From Dipteris shenzhenensis (lineage: Eukaryota > Polypodiophyta > Polypodiopsida > Gleicheniales): a stretch of DNA of 64,000 bases. Shown here in pieces: positions 24,131 through 35,726 of the stretch. Where the stretch lies: NCBI GenBank assembly GCA_047967505.1, contig CM106539.1; one strand, given 5' to 3'. Each line of letters opens with the position of its first letter. Within the stretch, counting starts at the first letter, position 1. A program made the position numbers and the translations under genes. Under the pieces are notes generated by a model. The model worked only from the letters and a program-made list of their open reading frames with translations, made no database searches and had not been told where the DNA came from.

Positions 24131-25860
24131 GTGCTCTCTCATGCTTGAGGGTATCCTATCCTTGAACCCTTAACATCATTTATGCATTAACATTAACACA
24201 TCCTTGAAATCCACTAAACATTGTGCACAAATCATGTAAGATCACCCAATTGTTTTCTAATTCAGTAAATGACTTTTGCCAATTTTAATATCGGGTACAC
24301 GGGTCAATGAGGGGTAAGGGAAAAAAACTGTCAACATCCTGCACGTGTTGAAATTACGAGTGGGGAACTATGTTGATTGAGCATAGTGGTTCTTAGAATC
24401 AAGAGCATAGATACTAAGAGAAATATTTCATGTTGATTGGTAACGAGTATGACAATTGCTTGGTCTAGCTTATTATTACAGAAAATATCTCAGAGTGGTT
24501 GAAGACAATTTGTAGACTTTGAAGACCTTTCTGATAACAACTAATGTTCGTGTTGACATGACACCTTCTAGATTCTTCAAGCTTTGATCAATGTTTGATA
24601 CACGCTCAAAACACCACCAAAGGTATGTAGCTAGGAGAAAGAACACCTGTGCTGAGATGGAAGAAATTGGTCAAATATGGATTGATGGGGCATATAGAAT
24701 GATCTCAAAAATGGGAATGGATAACTGACATGATTGGATACGGGTAGTAGACAGACCTCAACAATTGAGGGCCTAGGGATGGTGACGACTTGGCCCCTTC
24801 TAGTTGGATTGGTCACCTCCCCACCAAATGAGGAGAGCATGTGAAAGGGAGACCTAGGGCGGGATATGCCCAATGAAGAGAGAAAGAGGGGGTTGCCACT
24901 TGGGTAGCACCTCACAAAAGATGAAGTCTACAATAGATGGCACCAGTTATAGTGCAGATGGCAAGGAATACAAGGATGGAGTGGGCCTACATGAGGGGAG
25001 ATATGGAGTAGCAGTAGGTACAAAGAGAATCCCAGGCCGGAGGCCCTTGGGATGAGAAGGGCTATGAGTAGGTCAAAGGTATGCATGAGGGCCTAGTAGC
25101 ATATGTTCCTGGGCTTGCTCCTCCCCCTAGAATGAGACCTTATATGCCAATAGAGGTGGTGGCATGACAAATTTTGGTATGCATGCTATGGAGGATCCCT
25201 CAATGATGCCTCAGGACAATCGTATGATGGGATTGGATACCATGGGACAGGTGGGAAATTTAGGTCCAAGAAATGGAAGACAAGATTCTTTTGGAAGGCA
25301 AGAAACCCCTGTAAAAGATATGGATTGTTCATGTGAAGAATTCTAGCACTTGACGGCTGTAAATCATCTACTGTGTGGACAAAACAACATAACTCCAGCC
25401 ATAAGGGAGCATGATCCAACAATTGAAGAGAATAGTCAACCCACAAATTACAAGTGAAAGCATCAAACTATTGAGCATTCAATAAATACCATTAGTCCAA
25501 TCTTGCCCCGTAATTGGATAATGCATTATGATGATACGTGAAGCCTAATGTTTGATAAAAAAAGGGCCATGTGTTATATAGAAGGGAGGGGCTACAGTGG
25601 GCAATACCTTGCCCTTATAGAGGGCCTCAAGAAGGTTGGTCAGCCACATATGGCCCAGCCCAAAGCCCCATACATAGGGGGGATTTTGATCTTCAAGTTC
25701 CTTTCACATCTTTTCTAGCTCCTTGTCCACCATCACTTCTTTGAGCTTATCTCGGAGCTCCTTCATGCACTTCTTTGCTTCTTCTCTTCTATGCCTTTCC
25801 ATGTCGACCATTTTTATAGCGGCCTCAGCTTGCTCTTATGCCTACAAGGACCTCGTATGT
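24131..25860. other. Intergenic region after copy 1
   Basis: No recognisable gene. Short open frames on both strands (for example 24873-25055, 25164-25346) encode Gly/Met-rich or low-complexity peptides with no family I know. GGGCC-type words and purine-rich sequence suggest old retrotransposon remains, but nothing is diagnostic. Confidence 0.5.
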
Positions 25861-25862
25861 GC

Positions 25863-26502
25863 TTACTCTACCTTAGCTTCTGCACCTTCCTTGAGACTTT
25901 TCTCAGGTTGCACTGCCTTTGCTGCATTAGTGGCTTTCTCTTGAAAAGTCACCTTCTGAGACATCTGCTTATCGTATTGCTCAAAAATCCCTTTCAAGGT
26001 AGATGCCATCAGATGCATTGCAACTCCAGTGAACTGATATGACAATTGGGATTTGCCATCCACGTAATTTTTTAGGTTGGTTAACACGCTCTTGGAGATC
26101 TCCCTTGAGAAAGATACATCACATCCTTTCAGCTGCTCTACTGCTGCTTGAACCTGCCATAACTTCATGGTTCCTCTCATATCAGAAAAGAAGTGAATGG
26201 TCTTCTTCAACACATCTTGGAGGTCTATTAACAAGCTAGAAGGCTTGACTCCACCATCTTTACTAAGCATTGGGGTATACCTCTAGAATATCCTATCTCT
26301 TCCACTGCTTCTCGAAAAGGTGTGCTTGCAAACTACCTTTAGACATTCCTAGAGCATTTTTAGTCACGCTTTCATTGATGGTAATCTTCTGACCTTGACA
26401 GACTAGTTGCCCCTCCTTCACGTTCAGCTCTTGTACCAACCTGGTGAAGTTTTGGAGAACATCCAAATTGGGCTTTTGAGGGGCAAGAGAGAGCTCCCAC
26501 AT
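25863..26502 (-). pseudogene. Remnant of a mobile-element ORF (N-terminal part), unassigned
   Basis: Two adjacent minus-strand frames (26502-26293 and 26270-25863) read like one decayed protein: LVQELNVKEGQLVCQGQKIT with INESVTKNALG, then SKDGGVKPSSLLIDLQDVL and a Lys/Glu-rich tail with coiled-coil potential. The INESV..A.G pattern is reminiscent of plant retroelement-associated proteins, but this is weak. No neighbouring pol domain was found. Confidence 0.35.
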
Positions 26503-26859
26503 GTCACGATTTCAAGATTAGGGGAGGAGGGGCTCTCGCACTATGCTGTAGAGGGGGAGGAAAGATTATGTGAGGAGCTGTCGGGCTGTACAAAGTCCAT
26601 TACAAAAGGGGATAGAAGTTGCAGGAAGAGTGCAAGGGAGATAGAAATGGTCGAGAGTGATAGAAGATGAAACAATGAAGGAAATGAAATGGTGGAGGCT
26701 TGAGTTTGCAGTCCGATTGCAAGGGAGAAAGAAATTGTCGAGAGGGATAGAAGATGAAACAGTGAAGGAAATGGAATGGTGGAGGCTTGAGTCTACAGTT
26801 TGATTACAAGGGAGGACGAAACGGTCGAGAGGGATAGAAGACAAAACGGTTAAGGGAAT

Positions 26860-27680
26860 GGAATAGTGGTTTGTAGCCTGACTACATGGTCAAGGTGAGA
26901 GCCACCATGTTGGTTGTAGCCCTGACTACACTATCAAGGTGAGAGCCATCACGGTGGTTGGCCTGGACTTTGATTAATTCAAGGCAGTAGTACTGACTTA
27001 CATGGTAATGAGTGATTAGAGGTGGTGGCATCTAAAATTCCTAGCCACATATGTGGTGTGGCAGCTAAGACCCACCGGGTTTGCAATTAATTACCAACCA
27101 CCATAGTCTCCCACAATTACTCACCTTCCAGTTACCACCACCGAACTTGCATGCATGATTACTACGAGTGCAGTAAACTACCAGTCATCGGGCTTACATG
27201 CTCAGGAGAGTACTAGAGTGCATGGTAATGAGGGATTAGAGGTGATTAGGCTTCATGATTTACTTTTGTGGGAATTACTGCCTAGTGGTGGTGGCTCTCA
27301 TCAGCCATGTCTATCATGGCTATGATTCCACCGGGCTAGCAGTTAAAATTACAAGCCACTGCTCACCCACCATTAGGACTCAAGCATGCATGATCACTAC
27401 GAGTGCAATAAAAATTAGCAGTCACTGGGTTCGCATGCTCAGTAGAGTACTAGATTGCATGATAATGAGTGATTACAGTAGCCACGTCTATCATGGCTAT
27501 GATTCCACCAGCTTGGTAGTTAAAATTACTAGCCACCACTCACCCACCATCGAGATTAAGCATGCATGATCACTACGAGTGCAGTAAAAATTACCAGTCA
27601 CTGTGCTTGCCTGCTTAGTAGAGAACTAGAGTGCATGGTAATGAGTGATTAGAGCTTCATGATTTACCTTTGTGGGAATT
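26860..27680. repeat. Diverged tandem repeats (GCATGATCACTACGAGTGC units)
   Basis: Units containing GCATGATCACTACGAGTGCA, TTACCAGTCACTGGG-type and TGCATGGTAATGAGTGATTA recur at about 27150-27260, 27385-27480 and 27560-27650, with GCCACCACGGTGG-like words between. They abut the left arm of the large inverted repeat. Related ACCACCGGGATGGTTTAG words recur at 34600-35290 on the far side. Confidence 0.65.
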
Positions 27681-29070
27681 ACTGCCCAGTGGTGGTGGCT
27701 CTCATCAGCCACATCTGTCATGGCTAAGATTCCATCGGGCTGGCAGTTACTTTACAGCCACCAGAGTGGCCTGCTCACCCACCACATGGCATCTGCTTCA
27801 TGATTACCAACCCATCTAGGGTGGCGCCTAAGATTCCACCAACATTGGCTTGCAATTAATATGGATGGAACCCCAGGCTCCAGCCACCACGGTGGCTCAA
27901 ACTTTATAATATATAAGATTCGTGGCATTTGGCATTTTACTACGTTGCTTTCATCCACCCCCTGCTCTACTACTTTACTCCACATGCTCTGCTACTTTTC
28001 TCCACACCCCTCCTCCAGCTCTTTTCCACCCTTGCTCTACTTTGCTCTCAACTCTCATCACTCATCTGCTGCTCACCCACTCATCTGGCCACTCACCCAC
28101 TCATCTGGCTGCTTACCCACTCATCTTCACCATGCCTACTACCACCCCCCCCTTGATGCTCTGTGATCCCAATGTCATATAAGGTGATTGCATTGCACTC
28201 ACTTGGAGTAGAAATGCTAGCACTATTGAGACCCTTCATTCCCACAGTCGATTCCCACCACATTTGCATGTCACCACCTTAGATGACATGCTCACAGAGG
28301 GCCTCTTTATGGCTGTGCTATATGGGTTCCCCCTAGATGTCATTGAAGGCCTCAGTATTTTCAGAGCAGAGTACTCTAGACTTGTTGGGAGGCTATAATC
28401 TGAGTCCTGGCAATGTGCATGGTCTTCGGCCTCTCCATCATATCCTCCTTTGGTTCCCTAAAATTTTTTAATGCAACAAGCTAGACTAATAAAAAACCGA
28501 GTTGTACGAATTCCCTCTTGCTCAAACAAGGCTCTCAGCAATGGCTGGATGTAATCTTTTGGCCTTTAAGGCTCCCAATGATCTTTTGGCCCACTGGATG
28601 TAATGTTTTGGTCTCTAAGGCTCGTAGCAATTGCTAAGTTTTTATAACATTTATGTAATCTCTTTTTGTTCAATTTGAGGCTTTCAATATGCACTGTTGT
28701 CAACTTTTATATTTTGAATGGTTATGGTCGGTATTGGCTGTAATCTTTTGGCCTTTAAGGCTCTCAATAATTGCCAAGTTTTTATAAATGTAAGATTCTC
28801 TGTTCAATTTTTGCTCGGTATAAGTTTTTCATTTTTATATAACCTGTTATTGGATGTAGATGTAAATTGTAATCTCTTTTGCTCAAATTTAACTCGATAA
28901 ATTGTACTTTTTTCCTCATTTATATTTACTGCAACAAGGACTAAAATACCAAGAAATAAGGACTACAATTTCCTTGGTTTATGACCAAAATAGCGCTAAA
29001 GTAACTCCAATGACCCCACCGTTGTGGTTGCATGGAGATACATCTAGAAAAGTACAATTAAACTTTCAGA

Positions 29071-29234
29071 AAATGCAATTGACGATATGGCCCTTGAGGG
29101 GTCCCCTCTAGGGGCAAGGGCCATATCGACCTGCATTATTTAATATCTAGGATGCCACTGGATAGAAAGGGCATGTCGATATGGCCCTTCCCCCTAGAGG
29201 GGACCCCTCAAGGGCCATATCGTCAATTGAATTT
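29071..29234. mobile_element. MITE-like short hairpin element, left arm
   Basis: Inverted repeats of about 50-55 bp face each other: CAATTGACGATATGGCCCTT at the left and its complement AAGGGCCATATCGTCAATTG at the right, each with an internal CCCCTCTAGGGG palindrome. A spacer of about 40 bp separates them. The matching copy is in the right arm of the larger inverted repeat. No coding capacity. Confidence 0.8.
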
Positions 29235-29366
29235 TGCTTGGTTGCACAACGGAATACATTTTCCTTGGTACACAAATAAATAACTCCAAGAACTAGCACG
29301 GTGGCTGTCATGGATCTCCTTCTATTTGCGAATGCATTGGTTGTCATAGTCCTCCTCCATAATATA

Positions 29367-30199
29367 TGCAACATGAAACCAAAGGAGAGAGCATCATCAT
29401 GTATAGCAAGGGTCAAAGCTTTACTCTCGAGCATGGGTCTACATGGGGGGAATGTAAAGCTAATCAAAGACGCACAATTGTCAAGAAAATCAGGAAATCT
29501 TCCAAATAAAGTGTCCATGGGAGGCTCTAAGGCACGAAGGTTTTTGTCCAATCATGGAAAACATCGATTAAATCTGCATTGGAATTATTGGAAAAAGCTA
29601 TGTGATTGCACCACTAATTTGGAAGCTAATCCTCATGTTAGAACCTTGAGAATACAAGTTTGGAAAGAATTGGATAATATGGTAAAGATCTTGAGGAAGC
29701 CTTCTATAGACAATGATGATGTGCAACTATATAAAGTCATTGTGAAAGAGTTCATTGAAGCCATGGTAGATGGATGGGGTGAATCACACATTACTCACTA
29801 CATGGTGTGTTTGATCTTTGCTTTTTTCAAAATTTTAATTGCAATCAATTTATTCTTGTTTACCTCATGTGTTTTTTCTATGTATGCAACACATTCTTTA
29901 TGCTCATGGTCCATGGTTTCTTTGCCAATATGGCTCCTTGAATGCTTGGAGTGCCCAAGGGATGGAGAAGTCTCATTGTAGAGCTCGAGGTGCTTATTTC
30001 AAGAGTACGTGACATGGAGGGGGGATTAATGGAAGCAATGCTCTTCATGAGATGTTCGAGTGGTTCTATCGTGGTATAGTCGGGTGCTCCTATGCAAGGA
30101 ATAAAGCTTTGCAAATGGAGTTAGCCCAAGTAGTTCATCGAACTCAAACGAGTAAGAAGGCATTCATGGATATCTTCACAAGCTTCCCAAAAACATAGA
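29367..30199 (+). pseudogene. Third, truncated transposase copy (C-terminal half of gene A family)
   Basis: Homology to gene A starts abruptly at the inner end of the inverted-repeat arm. One exon (about 29367-29811) encodes KALLSSMGLHGGNVKLIKD, SMGGSKARRFLSNHGK and HITHYM. After a short intron a second exon (about 29890-30199) encodes LYAHGPWFLCQYGSLNAWSA, QGMEKSHCRARGAYFKS and MFEWFYRGIVG. The catalytic-Glu motif QGMEKSH is kept, but the N-terminal half with the first two Asp is missing and there is an in-frame stop near 30011. It is clearly more diverged than copy 1, so it represents another lineage of the family. Confidence 0.82.
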
Positions 30200-30626
30200 A
30201 GTTGGATAGCAACTAGACGTCGTGTTGGAAAGCATTGGATCGCTAAACCAAATGTACTTTGATGTTAATTAAAATTGCACTTCAACATTTCTTGTGGACA
30301 TTTGATTAATTGGCTCTTTTTAAAAAAAAACAAGCATTAAATTTTGTGCTTGTGGACCCAACAAGGGCGGGTGATGAGAAAAGGTTGGGGGAGTGACAAG
30401 AAACCCTATGTATCACAGGAGTTCAAGGGGAATTTCAAAAACCCCTTAAATAAGTTTTTTTCCCCAAAACGAACACCCCTCTTTACGTAATTTTTTCCTA
30501 AAGTTGAATAAAAAAACCCAATGTTTTAATGAACTAAGTAATTTTTTTGAGAAATATCCCTTCTTTGCAATGCACGTGGTATGCTAAAATTTTGTGAGGT
30601 CAACCCTCGAGGGGGCGATGACAAAT

Positions 30627-30675
30627 AGGGGGGGGGAGGAGGGGTTGAGGGGGGTAAAGGGGGAAAGGGGGGGGG
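30627..30675. repeat. G-rich low-complexity tract
   Basis: Almost pure G runs broken by A or T. It marks the junction before the reversed copia fragment. No function is inferred. Confidence 0.8.
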
Positions 30676-30721
30676 CTAACTAATAATGATGCACAAAATA
30701 AATGTATCCCTATATATATGC

Positions 30722-32515
30722 AGACCCATCGACATACTCCCATTTATCCTGAAGTACAAGAATGGTCTCCATTCGGTATTTCCATGTACCATAATTGGAG
30801 TTGTCTGACTTAGCAGATGCCTCCAGATTGAGGTTGCTAGTCGACATGGTGCAAGAAATGCACTCAAAAAGTGTCGTGAAAATCTCTGTATGAATCAACT
30901 GCAAATATACTGACTATGCCAAGTGAAATCTCTATACCGTCAGTGAAGATAGAAGTGTAGTATATAAAATCTGATCTGTATTACAAGGCTTGTGGCAATG
31001 ATGCCGGGAATAGCCAAGAGGCTTTACAAGGCTGAAATGATGTGCTTGGTGCTGTGAGATAGCCAAATAGGCTTTACAATGGTGGCATGTGTGTGTGAAA
31101 TCAAATGCTATCTGCCCACTGAAAAAATCTGCAATGCCTTTATACTCTCTGAAGTCTACTCACTGAACTGATGAACGTAAGGTTTCAGGTAATGTAATGA
31201 TGTGAAACCGTATGTGAGCATATGGACTGACTCCGATGAGTAGGTACTAGTCGAGAATTTTGGGCATGGCTTAGATTGGCAACTTGGGGAAATTCAAAGC
31301 ATCCCCTCTATGGCGATCTAGTCTAATCTGATTCAGATCTAAACCAACCGTCGATCAATGAAAGAATAGCAATTAATTTCTTTTCTTTTGTTCTTTTTTA
31401 GTGCTATGTCAGATGCATTGATGTAGAGGCAAATGTGCGTGAAGGAAGTGGCTTTGTCGGCGAGGCTCAAATGTGAGTGTAACTTGTGCCAAAATGTGTC
31501 ATGATGTGACGAGCGCGTAGAGCACAAAAAAACGAGCGACTTTCCTTTTTGGAGCACCCTCAAATTCTTCCTGGATCAAGAGATACGACTTGATCTAGAT
31601 GGAGGGGAAAAAGGAGTGCAAATGTGCTCAATGATGATGTGTCACTATGAGTCACATGCAGTGATGATGTGGCACTGTGCCTAGCAAGAGGTGTGCCTGT
31701 GAAGCCCTATGCTGAGGTGGCAGAAGTGGTCATATGAAGTGACTGTGAAGCACTGTGTGCGCTTGCAGAGGTCAGTGCTGATTGGATAGCTGAGGTGGCA
31801 CTGTTGATGTGGCTGATGATGTGGTAAGATGATGTGGCTTGCTGATGTGGCAAGATGACGTGGCTAGATGATGTGTCTGTGCTGACGTGGATTGTTGATG
31901 TGGCATTGTGGATAAGATGATGACATGGCAAATGATGATAAGGGTGCCACATGTCACAATTTTGACCACACCCACTTTGGTGACCCAATCGGGGTTAACT
32001 TGACCTTGGGTTATGTAACCAACCCTATCCAAAAGGATGACTCAGGGTCAACCTGACTGTACCATGCAATCGGGGTCAACTTGACCTGACCCAAGGTGAA
32101 GCTTATCTGCCATGTGTCCAATTTTGTGACCTTGGGTGATAAGGTTGGCCACGTGTTTCTTGGAGAGCTACCGGAATCTTCAAAGATTTCATTTCTTACT
32201 GAAGGTAGATGATGAAGCTGATCGCGAGCCAAGACATTGCAGCTCATGATGTCGTTGGTCATCTATAGCTCTGAGATGAGCTGTAGGTCGTGGAGCCGTC
32301 AGGCTTTGAGCCACAATCTCCAAGCTTCCTAGCAACGCAGCCACCTTCTTTACTGCAACCATAGCTAGGAGCGATTCGGGAGCTTCGTTGTTGGGCTGTT
32401 GATGATGCAGGGCTCAAGGGAATCCCGTGGCAAAGTATGTCAAGTTGGCTGAGCTTGCAGGAGATTGCAGATCTTAGCACCAGCAATAGCAGCTTAAGCG
32501 AGGTCTCAGAGTAGA
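30722..32515 (-). mobile_element. Truncated, reversed 5' fragment of the Ty1/copia family
   Basis: On the minus strand this matches the leader and gag start of the intact copia element at 50544-57898. The gag start near 30846 encodes MSTSNLNLEASAK and NSNYGTWKYRMETILVLQDK, and breaks off at about 30722. Upstream leader sequence matches 52560-53300 closely. The GATGACGTGGC minisatellite (about 31640-31930) corresponds to 52200-52440. Farther upstream the match fades and no LTR is visible. A stop or frame break follows GSAYI, so it is dead. Confidence 0.85.
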
Positions 32516-32999
32516 CAAGATCTCAGCAAGATTGGGGTGCTAGGGACACTTTTGGAAATTTTCAATTTTTTGGAGGGAAAAAAAGTCGTGGATTTGGGGG
32601 CCTACCAAGAGAGCCTAGGAGGGTATGGGGACCATCCAAAAATAAAGGGGGGGAGTAAATGCCTCAAGAGGTGGTGGGGGCAAGAGAGGTGCAAGTGGAA
32701 TCCTAGTGGGTACCAAGGAGGACTCTCCACCAATGAGAGGCCAATATGGAATCCTCCATTCTTTTAATGCCCAAGCCTTCCCAGTGGCTGGTTTGCTAAT
32801 CACAAATCTTAAGGGACTAATCCAAGAGGCCCTTTTTGAGTCCAAAATTCCCCTAATGAATGAGATGCAATCTATCATTCTAAGCATCGCCGCCATAGTC
32901 TCTGGCCTGCTGACGACCTGTCATCGCCCACAATTTACGGTTGTCTTGGAGAGACCACCGCATTGGTTCTTGGAGTTATAGCTCCGTTACCTATTTTTA
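32516..32999. other. Unassigned segment inside the inverted-repeat loop
   Basis: Both strands show modest open frames (32706-32981 +, 32896-32615 -). Neither has motifs I recognise, and there is no partner on the left side of the loop. Probably transposon-derived. Confidence 0.4.
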
Positions 33000-33126
33000 T
33001 GTATTACAGGAGGAGGTCTATGATGACCAGTGCGCTAGCAAACAAAAGGAGATCTATGAAAGCCATCACACTGGTTCTTGGAGTTATATATTTGTGTACC
33101 AAGTGTATTCCGTTGTGCAACCAAGC

Positions 33127-33290
33127 AAAATGCAATTGACAATATGGCCCTTGAGGGGCCCCCTTTAGGGGAAAGGGCCATATCGACATGCCATTTCCAT
33201 CCAGTGGCATCCTGAATATTGTATAATGCACATCGATATGGCCCTTGCCCCTAGAGGGGACCCTCAAGGGCCATATCATCAATTGCATTT
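33127..33290. mobile_element. MITE-like short hairpin element, right arm
   Basis: Counterpart of the 29071-29234 element, in inverted position within the right arm. It has the same GATATGGCCCTTGAGGGG-type inverted ends and CATTTCCATCCAGTGGCATC-type spacer, with a few substitutions. Confidence 0.78.
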
Positions 33291-33825
33291 TCTGAAAGTT
33301 TAATTGTATTTTTCTAGATGTATCTCCATGCAACCACAATGGTGGGGTCATTAGAGTTATTTTAGCGCTATCTTGGCCATAAACCAAGGAAATTGTAGTC
33401 CTTCTTTCTTGGTATTTTAGTCCTTGTTGTAATGAATATAAATGAGGGAAAAAATATAATTTATCGAGTGAAAATTGCAAAAGAGATTACAATGTACATC
33501 TACGTCCAATAATAGGTTATATAAAAATTATCGACTTATACCGAGCAAAAATTGAACAGAGGATCTTACATTTATAAAAATTGGGCAATTGTTGAGAGCC
33601 TTAAAGGCCAAAAGATTATAGGTAGCAGCCATAGCCATTCAAATACAAATATAAAAGTTAATAACACTGCATATTGAACAAAAAGAGATTACGTAAATGC
33701 CTTGGAGACCAACATTACATCCAGTGAGCCAAAAGATCATTGAGAGCCCAAAAGATTACATCCAGCCATTGCTGAGGGCCTCATCTGAGCAAGAGGGAAT
33801 TTGTACAACTCAATTTTCTGCCAGT

Positions 33826-34266
33826 CTAGCTTGTTCCATTCAAAAATTTTAGGGAGCCAAAGGAGGATACGATGGAGAGGCCAAATACCATGCACATTGC
33901 CAGGACCCAAATTACAGACCCCCCAGCAAGTCGAGAGTTCTCTGCTTTGAAAATATTGAGGCCTTCGTCGACATGTAGGGGGAACCCATACAACACAGCA
34001 ATAAAGAGGCCATCTGTAAGCATGTCATCTAAGGTGATAACATTCAGATGTGTGGGGAATCGCCTGTGGGAATGAAGGGTTTCCACTAGTGCTAGCATTT
34101 CTACTCTAGGTGAGTGCAACGCAATCACCTTATATGAGAAGGCAGATATTATTGGGATCATAGAGCATCGAGGGGGGGGGGGGTAGTAGGCATGCTGAAG
34201 ATGAGTGGGTGAGTAGTAGATGAGCAGGGGAGCAGATGTAGTGATGAGAGTTAGAGGAGGAAGCAT
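33826..34266 (-). CDS. 146-codon ORF in the right arm of the inverted repeat, unrecognised
   Basis: The frame encodes a Pro/Tyr-rich start, then RFPTHLNVITLDDMLTDGLF and a hydrophobic stretch (VIWVLAMCMVFGLSIVSSFG). The same protein can be read in the left arm (about 28160-28490, + strand: THLHVTTLDDMLTEGLFMAV) but is interrupted there. Presence in both arms suggests a remnant of the element's own coding sequence. Function unknown. Confidence 0.35.
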   Translation of the reverse strand: MLPPLTLITTSAPLLIYYSPTHLQHAYYPPPPRCSMIPIISAFSYKVIALHSPRVEMLALVETLHSHRRFPTHLNVITLDDMLTDGLFIAVLYGFPLHVDEGLNIFKAENSRLAGGSVIWVLAMCMVFGLSIVSSFGSLKFLNGTS

Positions 34267-35288
34267 GGAGCAAAGTAGAGCAGGGGCGACGGAAAAGAGC
34301 TAAAGGACGGGTGTGGAGCAAAGTAGCAGAGCATGTGGAGCAAAGTAGCAGAGCATGGGCGGATCATAGCAACATAGTAAAATGCCAAATGTGACGGATC
34401 TTATATATATTATAAAGTTTGAGCCACTGCGGTAACTAGAGCTCGGGGTTCCATCCATATTAATTCAGGCCACCACATGGAATCCCCCAGATGGGTTGGT
34501 AATCATGAATAAGATGCCATGTGGTGCCACTCCGATGGCTCTGGTAATTAACTGCCAGTCCATTAGTCACGACAGATGTGGCTGATGAGAGCCACTACCA
34601 CGGTTTGAGACATACAACCACCGGGCTAGTTTAGGACATGTTTAGGACATTCACAATTTCAACCACCGACATGGTTTAGGACATTGTCATAGTTTCAACC
34701 ACCGGGATGGTTTAGCCTGACGGTCTCAACTTCACATATTAGGCAATAACAAGCATATTGCTTTTCATTTCTGAATTTCACCATTAGATAATAAAAATAT
34801 ATTGCTTTTCATTTCTGAATTCCATAATTTAATAGTGGTATATGACTCGAATAGTAGGAAATTAAATTTAACGAATTTAAGTACTAAGAAACACAATAAT
34901 TACAACCACCGGGTTGGTCAATAACTAATGTTTGTTCAACCACGCTGGTTCAAGACAATCACATAACTGGTGATTAAGCTGAAGCAGCCACGGTTGCATG
35001 ATGTTCCAACCACCGGGATGGTTTAGTAAAATAACAATATATTGCAAAATATATTGCTGTTAATTTCTGCTCAACCATGCCACTGGGTTGGACAAAAATT
35101 AATGTTTGTTCAACCATGCTTGTTCAGAACAATCACATAACTGGCAATTGAGCTGAACTAGCCTACAGTTGCATGATGTTCCAACCACTATCCTGGTTTA
35201 GGACAATCACATTTAGTCCAAGCCTAGTTTAAGAAATGAAACAAGTAAACTATCCCAAAGCTCAATCACAAACAACCATTGGGATGGT

Positions 35289-35726
35289 TTAGGCACCATT
35301 GACCTGCGTTGTATCTAACATGTGTATCATGTGCTCCTTAAACACCTTGCGTCTCGTCTGCTTCTTACAGATGTCATTTCTATTTGGAGAAACTCTCGTA
35401 TTTTTGTGCCAAAACATCATTACTATAGCAATGACTTCCGCACTTAGGCTGTCTCTCCTTTTCTTGCATTCTGTTAAAGCCCACAAACTTATCGGATCGG
35501 GATGATCGTGCATTGCTATTGCTCTACGTTTAACCGATGGAGCCATGTTGGTCCCTCTGATTGACAACATCTTTGACATTGTGCGCCTAAGCCGTTTCTC
35601 CTTTGTTTCAGGGGACACCAACATAGCTAATGTCGCCCTCTTTGCAAGTTGATCTAAGTTGTGCACCCCTTTTACTTTCTGTAGGCCATTTCTCAGGTTA
35701 GAGAGCATCGCCTCTTGGGCGTGCAT
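35289..35726 (-). pseudogene. 145-codon transposon-like ORF fragment
   Basis: The minus-strand frame encodes LRNGLQKVKGVHNLDQLAKR and SLWALTECKKRRDSLSAEVI, then MFWHKNTRVSPNRNDICKKQ, ending at a stop. The pattern W..NTRVSP.RND...K.T..K.F..H resembles the conserved start of a class of eukaryotic transposon proteins (FW....R..PG.KD). It could be a truncated transposase exon. No partner exons were found nearby. Confidence 0.35.

Larger units (their letters stand above)
27680..34607. repeat. Large inverted repeat, arms about 1.6-1.7 kb, loop about 3.6 kb
   Basis: The left arm (about 27680-29366) is the reverse complement of the right arm (about 33000-34607). Shared anchors include GGCTCTCATCAGCCACATCT, TGAGCCAC.G.GG, TTTAGCGCTA and the nested hairpin element. 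The inner ends share GATCTCCTT.T.TTTGC. The arms differ by substitutions and small indels, so the event is not recent. The loop holds a truncated transposase copy and a reversed copia fragment. It could be a foldback-type element or two inverted copies of one element. Confidence 0.85.
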
